This document shows, one piece after another, positions 55,362 to 64,000 of a stretch of 64,000 bases of DNA. Below the pieces are notes generated by a model. The model was not told the origin of the DNA, did no database searches, and was given only the letters and a program-made list of their open reading frames with translations. This DNA comes from Brachionus plicatilis (lineage: Eukaryota; Rotifera; Eurotatoria; Ploima; Brachionidae). Within the stretch, counting starts at the first letter, position 1. Every line of letters begins with the position of its first letter. The stretch lies in contig QEOQ01000214.1 of the NCBI GenBank assembly GCA_010279815.1, forward strand, positions 1,019,496-1,083,495, written 5' to 3'. Position numbers and translations under genes: made by a program.

Positions 55362-58180
55362 GATTGTACTTCTTCTTTTTTTTTTTTAAAGAATTTCAAC
55401 ACTTTATATACATTATTTGTAAAAGTACGAGTCAATATGTAGAGCTCGTGTGTTATCTATTTTTCGCGCTTTTGAAATTGTTGGCAAATTTTTTTACGAC
55501 TTAGATTTGAGATAACAAATTTATTAGTATTTGCTCGCTAGTTTCCATGCACGCATTTAACAGCAAATCATTATCTATACTTAAAAATCAATTTAAAATA
55601 AATATTTATACTAAAAGAAAAATGTTTAGACTTAAAGCTGTTAATTTAATTTTTGGTTGTATACGACTTTTAAATTTGATAGACTTTAAATTTCTCATAA
55701 TCTTTTAATTTGATTTTTTAATTAGAAAAAAATGTTTTCTATTTCCGCTTTTGTATTTGACACCTGTTTTTTAAGTCTCGCGAGTGTGCAATTTAATCCA
55801 ATACTGAGTTGAAAAAAATACTCAACACCTATCATACATTCACGTGTGTCAAAATATTCTATTTGATACAAACAGGAACTTTCAAGTTGGTTTTATTTTT
55901 TATTCTCTATAGGGACTTGAAAAATCTTTATTTTTTATTTTAATATTTTAATCGTAGTTATAAAAATAATTTTTTTATTGCAATTAAATAAAAAATTAAA
56001 ATAAAAAAAAAACATTTTTTTGCTGTTGATAAATTTGATCTTTAGATCCATTGAAACCAGAGTTGTTTAAAAGTCACAAGTCTCAAGTCAAGTCCAAGTC
56101 AAGACTTTTTTTTAAATTTTAAATAAAATTTTTTTTTTCTTTTTATTTTTAAATAAAATTTTTTTCTTTTTTTTTTTAATTAAAAAACTTTTTTTTTAAA
56201 TAATAAATATTTTATTTTAAAAATATATTAAATTAACTTAAACTTTTATTTTTACCGGTTTTTTGGCCGACCGTATATTTTAGAAAAAAAAAAGTCTTGA
56301 CTTGGACTTTTTTTTGTGACTTTTAAACAACTCTGATTGAAACTTTGGTTCAGTCGATAATTAATTATTAGAAATAATTATTTAAAACTAAAAAATTTAA
56401 ATTAAAAAAGACAAATTAATAAACAAAAAATTATTCTTGAAAAAATTCAATTTAAATTACGCATTGTACAAATGTATATTGAAAAAGTTTTAATAATTTG
56501 GAAACACTTAGAAAATTAGAAATAAATTAAAACAATAAAAAAATTTTAAGTTATGTCATTGACCTCGCTAAAATACTATATAATAATATAAAAAAAATAA
56601 TTTTCCTCAAAAATTAAAGTCTAAGCCTGAAATGAATTATTTACGAATTCTTTTAATAATTTGTTATTAACAACTCTTAAATTTTTCTAGAAAAAACACA
56701 TATTTTTAGAAATCTCCAAAAAATATATTTTTTTAAATATTCTGCCAAAGCTTTAGATTTTTATTAATTTTTGAATATAAAAAATATAACTAAATAATTA
56801 AATTAATGAATAGAAAGTATTTCACAGTGTAAAAAATAGGACTTGGCTATTATTATGTGACTTTTATTATGCATTCTTTATCATAATAATGTAAATTAAT
56901 TTTTTTGATTAACTATTACTAAATAAAAGTGAATGATTATAATACAAAAACTAAACCCTTTTCCAAAAATTTCCAGAAAAAATCTAGGTAAGAGAATTGG
57001 TCCCAGTAACAACTAAAAAAATTTTACTAAGTTTTTCCAAATTTTTGTATTGATAATTTAAATAAATTTATAATAATATTTTTTTTTAAGTATTATGAAC
57101 CCATTTTATCGCTTTTTTGCTTTGATTTTTAAATATATTATTTTTTAAACAAATTAACCTAGGATCGGGACACAACTATGTATCCAAATCTAACAATAAA
57201 GAAAAATTTTAGAAATGTCAAAAAAAAATAAAGAAAAAATTCTTTTAGAAATATTCTTTTTTACTCTGAAATTGATATGATAGGACCCTTATGTCAGGAT
57301 AGAATAAATATCCTCGGGATTCTTTCTCAATAAAATCTCGAAACCACTTTATATTATAAATTATATATTTTTGAGGAACCTGATAATATCTATGAAATAA
57401 TAGCTAAATTTTAGAAAAAGTAGAATGAAGTTGGAATTTTTTAGGCAACTTGTTTGCAAAAAAAAACAAAGATTCTTTTCCGACTGGCCAAGGTGTTTTA
57501 TAAATTATTTTCTAAAATTAAATTTACTAAATTTAAAACATAAATAATAAAAAAAAATTAATTCTCAAAAAATTTAAAAAACACATTTATAAATTATTAA
57601 TAAAAAAAAGTCAAAATTTTATTTTCTCAATTTAATTTGTCTTGGTTTCAGAATTTATCCTCAAGCTTCATTAATAAAATCTTATGCAATGTTCACAAAT
57701 TAAATAAAATAGAAAATTATATTTTTAATAAAAAAAAAACAATGACAAATTGTTTTCTTTTAAAAGTATTTTGAAGAATCAAAATTTTTAGCAATCTTAA
57801 TAAAGATAAGATTTAGATAAATTAAAAAGATTAGCTTTTTCACCGTTCATTAGGAAAAAAAAGTCCTTAAAAATTCGTTTAACAAAGACTTAAGGCTATC
57901 ACTAATGCAACGATCAATACTAATTCGATTTTATCTTATCTTGTTACAGTATCGCCTACTCAAACCAGCTTAATGAAAAGATTTTTTCGACATGACTGGA
58001 TACTCTTGATGTTTAAAACCATTTATCATATTTCATGTGTACATGACCATAAGAAATACAAAAGATAATGCTTGACAGATCACTAATAAATTTATCCTGC
58101 AGTTTTAAATGCATTTTAATGATAAGATAAATATCTTCACGGGTAATAATTAAAATTTATTGAAAAAAAATAAAAAGAAT
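55362..58180. other. Gene-free region upstream of Wnt, with hAT MITE
   Basis: The upstream regulatory region of the Wnt gene presumably lies here. The intact MITE at 56058-56335 is the one clear feature. Segments at 55430-55470 and 55740-55860 have mixed base composition, but no ORF or known motif is assigned. The rest is AT-rich. Confidence 0.5.
56058..56335. mobile_element. hAT-family MITE, 278 bp, perfect 8-bp target duplication ATTGAAAC
   Basis: The left end CAGAGTTGTTTAAAAGTCAC and right end (its reverse complement) frame an AAGTCAAGTCCAAGTC interior with an A/T-rich loop. ATTGAAAC is present at 56050-56057 and 56336-56343. This is the best-preserved copy in the window. Confidence 0.94.
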
Positions 58181-59031
58181 TTAGTTCGTTTTTTCCGGAT
58201 GAGCTGACAAATCCGGCTCGTTTCGGCATATAATTGAAATTCGCCTAGTCTTGGGAACTTGGACATTTTTAAAAAAAGATTCAGAATTTCCAAGAACTTC
58301 GTGTGCATAATCATAGCGCATTGTATCTCTAAAAAAAGTTTAAAAAAAAAAATTTTTTTTTTAAAATTTTTTTTTAAAAAAATTTCATTACCTCATTACA
58401 TATAAACATCTTCTTTTAAGCAAAACCAAGCCGTATTTAGATTTATCTTTTTCACTTGTTAGTTTCATGACCGCATCGCTCAGAAGGCAAATGCCGGCAA
58501 TGGTGTTTCCGCAGAATCGCACTGCGTCCACATGAGGCTTTATGAAGCCGTCTTCATGAAGATCTAGTATGTGTATGTGATTGAGTAAGTTTGTGTTGTC
58601 TTGGGCGGAAAAAGCGTCAAAAGCAAATTGTTTGACCCTATTGAGAATTTTTTGGTTCTCTTCATTCCATTTCAACCGCTCGGTTTCCCTATAGCCGTGA
58701 ATTGCCTTAAAATTTATATTTTATTTAAATCAAAAATTTTGAAATAAATTATTACATTGTCCCAGTGGTCGAATTCATATCTTAGCCTTTTCATGTAGGG
58801 GTTTACTTCGGCCAAAATCTCATTTTCTTCCTGTTCATTTATAAAATTTTCTTTGACAATCATACAATTTTGCATTGTTTTCAGCACCTCAGGATCATTT
58901 GAATCCAACAGATGCGTGCAGTTTGAAATCCCATCAGAGACCAATTTTTCAACTGAACTAGAAAATTGACGAGAAGTTTTAAAAGAGCATTTTATCAAAG
59001 AAGAGTTGAGTTTTAGAAGTTTAAAAATCAT
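58181..59031 (-). CDS. ALKBH7: ALKBH7, mitochondrial AlkB-family dioxygenase, 3 exons, 245 aa
   Basis: Exons are 58756-59031, 58392-58705 and 58181-58328. Joints: GACAAT|GTAATA to TTTTAAG|GCA (phase 0) and ATGAG|GTAATG to TTTTAG|A (phase 2); stop TAA at 58181. ALKBH7 is an Fe(II)/2-oxoglutarate dioxygenase of the mitochondrial matrix, linked to programmed necrosis and fatty-acid metabolism. The basic, Ser-rich N-terminus (SFKTSRQFSSSVEKL) looks like a transit peptide. KPHVDAVRFCGNTIAGICLL gives the HxD iron ligands, YDYAHEVL the distal His, and RRISIICR the 2-oxoglutarate-binding Arg. LKRRCLYVMRDTMRYDYAHE matches the family closely. Human is 221 aa, so the length is slightly above usual. Confidence 0.94.
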
Positions 59032-59985
59032 TTTGTTACACCATTTGAAAATAACACTAAAATTTAAAAAAAAATCATAATTTTTAATTTTGAATTTAAG
59101 TTAATTTTATTTTGAATCGGAATTTTTTTACTAGTTTTTCCAACTTGGCAAAAAATTGATTCAAGAATTCAAGAATTATATTCCATTGCTGAAAAATAAA
59201 AGCGATTTTTATTTAATTGTATTAAAAGAATGAGCTATAGATATATAAATCAATATTTTTTTAATTATCTAATTTTTTTGATACTTTATTTTAAAAAGTT
59301 AAAGAAAGAGTTGAAAATTTTATGATTTCAGTATGCTTTATTTTTAATCCAGAAGATCTAATTTAAATATTTAATTGGATTTTTTTTGAATCAATAAAAG
59401 AATTATTTTATACTTCAAAAATTTTATACGATAAAAAAAATGATAGTTTCAAGTGAATAAAATTAGATACAGAAAAAACTCATTGTACGTATTCAGATTT
59501 TTAGAAAAGATTTAAGGATTTTTAAATAAAATTGTATACAATTCTGATTATTTCAAAATTTGATGTAATTTTCAATAAGACGATTAAAATCAAAGCAAAA
59601 AAATTTGAATAAAGTGGCCCAATTTTTCTCATTTTTTTACCCAAATATTAAATTAAATTCCCAAATTTTAAGATTAAACTTAAAAAATTAATTAAGATTT
59701 TTTAACAAATTGACACTTTTATTAAAAAATGATGACTAATTTAAGACTAAGTTCCATGAGTTTATATTAAAAAATATACCAAATAAAATATACTTTTATT
59801 TATTTATTGACAACAAATTTTATAAAATGACAATAAAATAAAAATTAAATTTTTCATATACTTGCTGAACTAGACATTTTTAAAAACATTTTATTTAAAT
59901 TTTTTTTCGTTTCCAGCTAATGCTCCTTCTAATTAAATAAAGATAAAAAAATGTGAAATTAAAAATAAAAACAGATAAATTTAAG

Positions 59986-60061
59986 CAGAGTTGTTTAAAA
60001 GTCACAAGTCTCAAGTCAAGTCCAAGTCTTGTTTTTTTTTTGGGACTTTAAAACAACTCTG
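59986..60061. mobile_element. Very short hAT MITE, 76 bp
   Basis: CAGAGTTGTTTAAAAGTCAC at the left and ACTTTAAAACAACTCTG at the right, with only AAGTCAAGTCCAAGTCTTG and a T-run between. Flanks AAATTTAAG and AAATTTAG fit a target duplication with one indel. An extreme internal deletion of the 278-bp form. Confidence 0.85.
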
Positions 60062-60639
60062 AAATTTAGTAATGACAGGTTTTAGATAAATTGTTAAGTA
60101 TTATGAAAAATAAAAGGAAATGATAAGGTAGCAATTTTAAAATTGCATTCAGTTTTTTATTACTTTTACATCAATCAAAAAGTGTGAAAGATAAAAAATT
60201 GGGTGGATGAAATTAATCTTTGGAGTTTTGAATTAAAATTTTACATAGATAGATGAATGATGGAGAAAACGAGCTAATTTCGAGTGAAACGTAGTCAAAT
60301 ATGGCAAAATTTTGAAAGAATCAAATCATAAAAAATCAAATCTTTAAATAAAGGGAAAAAGTCTATAAAATTCGAATTTTTTAGCCCTAACGAATATTTT
60401 ATTTTCTATTTTAGTTTATCTTAATCTTTTATCTTTGAATTTGGAATTTTTTAGATTAAATAAGAGCAACAAGATTTATCCAATTTTTTAAATATAGAAA
60501 CAGCCTTTTTTTTTTGCTTGAACTTACCATACTTAAAATCAAATTTTTAATAGAGAAACAAAGATTTTATTTCTAATTGAGATTGATGTATTTTTTTCGG
60601 ATTTGTTTATAAGTCCCAAAATCCGGCCACATTAATTTT

Positions 60640-60805
60640 TTGAAGTTCCGAAAGTTATTATGGCAGCCTATTTAAAATTCAAAGTCACTACAATTAAGGT
60701 CCAAGTCCCGACTTGAAAAAAAAAATTAAAAAAAAGCCTTGGACTATTGAAAAAAAAGTCCGGACTTAGACTTGACTTGAGACTTGTGACTTTCAAACAA
60801 CTCTG
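60640..60805. mobile_element. Divergent hAT MITE copy
   Basis: The right end TTTCAAACAACTCTG and GACTTGAGACTTGTGAC match the family; the left end (CAGCCTATTTAAAATTCAAA, then AAGTCACTACAATTAAGGTC) is diverged. No target duplication seen. Confidence 0.7.
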
Positions 60806-60964
60806 ATTTTTTTTATTATTTTTAAATATCTTTTATCACACTAACTTACATGGTAAGATTACAAAAAAAACATTATTTCAAAATATTTATTTCAGATATA
60901 AAAACATGTTCAGATTAAAATAAATGAGCAACTATTCAGAATTGAGTAAAATTTGAAATTAACA

Positions 60965-61931
60965 CTAAAAAATATAAAAATTTTTGCTTAGGTAATCTCT
61001 TCGAGATCTTTCTTGGTAGTCATTTTGATAAAATTCAACCAGCTTGTCAACATTGGCAAATGTGAGCCATTTTTTTATCAAACTCTTTCGATATCTTGGC
61101 TCTAAATCAAAATACTCTCTTTGCAGTGGAGAATAGCTATCCTCGACTCGGATAACATCGCGGTACCTCGAGTCTTTCCAGTTGAAATTAAATTTCTGCA
61201 AAACATCCAGAACCTTGGTCATGTCTCCATTTAGCGGGTCGACCACACTTTTCATGTTTATCTCTCCATCTTCTAAAACAACATCTCTAAACACAAATAC
61301 TGCCCTCATTGCAAACCATCCACCATACCTAGGATGCAAACATACACCCATCAAATTCTATAAAAAAATATTAATATTAAATAAAATTAAAAAAAAGAAT
61401 ACTTTTTTATAAGATTTCTCAGCGTCATTGACCAAATCATAGTCAAAATTTTTCGGGTCATAAAAATATGCTGCTCCGGACACATGGGCACATGTTTGCA
61501 TGATTATTTTTGGTCGCCGACTTCCCGGCATCATTTCATAGTCCTTGATTACATCAACATCCATGGCGAACCAATTTTCTAACTCCTCAAAATGATATTG
61601 ATCAAAAATTGAATTGAAAATAAATTTTTAACTAAAAACTTACTTTTTTTATCTTGTTAAAACTCTGATTTAAACATTCGTCAATTAAATCATTTTGTGA
61701 CTCCAAAGAACCGGGGTCTTTTTTAAATTTTTCAAATATGTATTGAAGAAATAGCTTTTCGAACATTTTAGGCCGATTGATGACCAAACATGCCAAAGTG
61801 TTGTCATCGTAATCTAGCTTGAACTTCTCTCCGACCCGGCTATTGTACCATTTTACCAAAAATGGATAGGACTCGAGCTCCAGCGGTTCCAAGCTAGAGT
61901 TAATTTTTTCTAAAATTTCTTTATAAATCAT
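60965..61931 (-). CDS. MMACHC: MMACHC (CblC), cobalamin-processing protein, 3 exons, 287 aa
   Basis: Exons are 61644-61931, 61403-61585 and 60965-61357, all phase 0 (AAAAAA|GTAAGT to TTTGAG|GAG; AAAAAA|GTATTC to TATAG|AAT); stop TAG at 60965. The second exon could start 3 bases later (GAGGAG|TTA). MMACHC removes the upper axial ligand of incoming vitamin B12 (decyanation or glutathione-dependent dealkylation) in the cytosol and passes cob(II)alamin to MMADHC. Landmarks: SYPFLVKWYN, DYEMMPGSRRPKIIMQTCAH then VSGAAYFYDP, GVCLHPRYGGWFAMRAVFVF, and FNFNWKDSRYRDVI. Length is as in human (282 aa), although the human Pro/Ser-rich C-terminal tail is not present as such. It is head-to-head with VPS35L at 187 bp. 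Confidence 0.96.
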
Positions 61932-62118
61932 GATTATGTAAAATAAAAATTGAAAGTATTTTTATTTATTAATTTTAAGTTTGAGAAGAATTGCAAATGC
62001 TTATGCTTCAAAGACAAGTTAGCTAGTCTCCTTCTGGTTGCATATACTTTATCTACAAAGTCACATGAATTTTGACTTTTTTAAAATTTTATTTAAAATT
62101 TTAATTTAGACAAAAAAA
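61932..62118. promoter_or_regulatory. Bidirectional intergenic promoter region between MMACHC and VPS35L
   Basis: Only 187 bp separate the two divergent start codons. The middle (about 61985-62060, GCTTATGCTTCAAAGACAAG, CTCCTTCTGGTTGCATATAC) is GC-richer than the flanks. No specific binding site is claimed. The promoter role is inferred from geometry. Confidence 0.55.
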
Positions 62119-62779
62119 ATGAGTTCTTGTGTTGAAAAAAATAGCTTGAATGAATTTAAATGGGTCGGCAAGGGTCGATGTTATGCCAGGCCGAAATTGG
62201 ACTTGGTCAAAGTGGCGTCTAACCAACATCCACTCAGGCCTTTGGTTGAGAATGTACAAGGAAAAGATATTAAGCAAAGTGATTCTCAATCATCTTTGAT
62301 TGATCCACTGTCTGCTGCCTCTTTGGATCCTTTGTCAAAAATGGTCGCTCAAATTTCAATTAAAGAAAAAGTTGGAGATTTTTAACTAAAAATCAAGCAA
62401 TTTTTTATTTTTATTTTTTTAGCAAGAAAAAATTAAAGAAAACGAAGCTAAGCTGAGCTTTGAGCCTTGGTCACTTAAAAAAAATGCCATTTTGGCAAGA
62501 TATACCACTGTTGAAAAGCTTTCGATCACTTCTAGCTTTCTAAATCCGATCAATGGTGCTGTAAACACCAAGACAATGGCACAAAAATCTATGACCACTA
62601 TGTCAGATAAGATAAAAAATAGACTCGAGCAGTTGGATCAATTTGATGAAGAAAATATGCAAGAAATGGTCAATCTTTCACAACAGGATTATATTAAGAG
62701 AATCGATGAACTAAATAATGCACTACTGAATGCCTGGAATGAAGATGAAAAAGTTAAATCGCTAAAAATCGTCATACAG
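62119..62779 (+). CDS. VPS35L: VPS35L (retriever complex subunit), first two coding exons, continues beyond the window
   Basis: Exons are 62119-62370 and 62423-62779, phase 0 (GAAAAA|GTTGGA to TTTTTAG|CAA; ATACAG|GTAAAT). The next exon is not found before 64000. VPS35L (C16orf62) forms the retriever with VPS26C and VPS29 and, with the CCC and WASH complexes, recycles receptors from endosomes. The low-complexity start (SDSQSSLIDPLSAASLDPLS) parallels the SS...DPLS...DPLS region of the human protein. FEPWSLKKNAILARYTTVEK then LSITSSF and QQDYIKRIDELNNALLNAWN then EDEKVKSLKIVIQ match it closely. The intron between the exons is 52 bp; the donor sequence GTTGGA is weak but fixes the frame. Confidence 0.93.
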
Positions 62780-64000
62780 GTAAATTAAAATGTTTTTTTT
62801 TATCTAATTTACAGTATTGCCCATTTAAATCTCAGGTCTTTCAGATCTTTTTGGTCGAGAATAAAAGGCGTTTTATTTAAATAAAAACTTTGTAAAATTA
62901 AAAAGGGACCAAAAATTTTGAACCATTTAAATTTAAAAGAACCGGTCCCTACAAGTCCAAAATAGGAAAAAGTAGGATTTTCTAGGAAAGTTAAGATTTC
63001 TTATGAATTTTTAATGGAATCATTTATGTTATTTATAAAAAAATTAATGATAAATATACAATCAGTTAAATAAGATTATGGAATTATCAAAAGATCTAAA
63101 CTAAAATAATTTTTCGAAAAATAAAATTAGTTAAGAAATTTAAATATAATAAAGGGTGAATTTTGGTTAAAACAGGTTTAATTTTAGTATTTAATAATAT
63201 TCATTTTTTTTAATTTTATTTTAATTAATATTATTTATATTTTATATTTAAATTTGATATTTAAAAGAAAAAAATCTACAAAAAGTATTTTAAAATTTGC
63301 TTTTGAAATTTTTTTTATTTTATTTTTTTACTTATTTCGAAAAATTATGCCAGACTCGACGATGACAAAAAAAAAGATTCAGAAGCAAAAGGGATATTTT
63401 TCATTCACAAAATATAATTTGAAAATAATAAAGTAACTATATATTCAAATAAAGAAGTTATTTTTATAGTTTTTATCTTTTTGAATTTTAAATTACACGA
63501 ATACAATTAAAATGTTTTGAATAAAATGACATTTATTTCTAATTCTCTTTTTATAGATATTGAATTTAATAAAGAAAAATAAGCTTTTGTCACGCCAACA
63601 CATGGGTGACACAAGCAAGGATAAATAAAAGAATATTTTATTTCACTTGCCAGTGAGTCCAAGTAGAATATACTTCTCCTCTTGGTAGCTGGCTTGTTCA
63701 TTTATTTATAATAAAAGATTAAACAAATAAATAAAGTTTTCACAATCAACTTTCAATATTTAAAAACGATATCTTTAAAATATAATAAAGTTACTTTGTT
63801 TTCAAGATATTATATTTATATAAAGAAGTTATACCAAGGGTATGACACTTTAATCAGGTACCTCTATCTAAAACAAAATTAATTTGAGGCTTTTCTTTGA
63901 TAATTAATTTAACGCTAAAATAATTAACGAAAATTTAAACAAAATACCGATCGAATGGCAACTGATCAGAATAAAATGACCTTTTGATAAACTAATCGAT
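62780..64000. other. VPS35L intron, gene-free
   Basis: AT-rich sequence with no further VPS35L exon recognised. A minus-strand frame at 63507-63701 begins MNKPATKRRSIFYLDSLA, with GC-richer codons (63590-63700) and a GTGAAA that could be a donor. It might be a tiny first exon of an antisense gene, but it could also be chance. Confidence 0.45.

Larger units (their letters stand above)
59032..60964. other. Gene-free region with two hAT MITE copies
   Basis: AT-rich throughout. A very short MITE (59986-60061) and a more divergent one (about 60640-60805) are present. No gene is recognised. Confidence 0.5.

Noticed and set aside
1..64000. tRNA or rRNA genes
   Set aside because: Visual search for B-box (GGTTCGAATCC-type) sequences and cloverleaf arms found none that hold; a covariance-model scan would be decisive.

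Overview
This is a eukaryotic, animal-type window. It is strongly AT-rich. Its genes carry GT-AG introns: several are only about 45-110 bp, and a few are 1.5-2 kb and full of repeats. The conserved genes are metazoan: a Wnt ligand, CARM1, a five-RRM MRD1/RBM19 protein, ALKBH7, MMACHC, VPS35L, an RCC1-repeat protein and two CDP-diacylglycerol synthase copies. A single-exon, signal-bearing GH28 (polygalacturonase-fold) gene and the very high AT content would fit a monogonont rotifer such as Brachionus, a group known for horizontally acquired genes. That assignment is inference; no rRNA or mitochondrial marker is present to test it.

Layout. 1-579: N-terminal part of an RCC1-repeat (RCCD1-like) gene on the minus strand. 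2029-5764: MRD1/RBM19, with an 0.8 kb hairpin repeat in its first intron. 6.8-21 kb: a locally duplicated block. Two direct copies of a GPCR gene with a large ectodomain (7.0-9.35 kb, apparently intact; 15.4-17.75 kb, frameshifted) lie with two inverted, nearly identical copies of an intronless CDP-diacylglycerol synthase gene (13.2-14.4 kb and 19.5-20.7 kb). A third, inverted, truncated GPCR copy is at 42.56-44.56 kb, ending at a hAT transposon end. 21-29 kb: repeats, a TA-flanked DNA transposon with about 190-bp terminal inverted repeats, a small spliced coiled-coil/Cys-finger gene, and a 30-bp tandem-repeat array with an inverted counterpart 2 kb away. 29.5-30.8 kb: GH28 gene. 31-35 kb: transposon graveyard (LINE, pogo-like, hAT). 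35.0-36.9 kb: two neighbouring secreted low-complexity proteins. 37.6-38.1 kb: Tc1/mariner remnant. 40.5-41.6 kb: disordered, unrecognised protein. 47.2-50.8 kb: CARM1. 54.2-55.4 kb: Wnt (Wnt16/Wnt4-like). 58.2-59.0 kb: ALKBH7. 61.0-61.9 kb: MMACHC, head-to-head at 187 bp with VPS35L, whose first two coding exons start at 62.1 kb.

How the genes work together. There is no operon and most genes are unrelated housekeeping or signalling genes. The biological story is the interplay of mobile elements and duplication. A short-end hAT family (CAGAGTTGTTT / CAGACTTGTGC ends, 8-bp target duplications) is spread over the window, a BED-finger remnant of a possible source element survives next to one end, and GPCR copies 1 and 2 share a 605-bp block of apparent complete identity that looks like recent gene conversion. 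I reconstructed splice junctions by hand from reading frame, GT/AG and homology; all intron phases close in frame.
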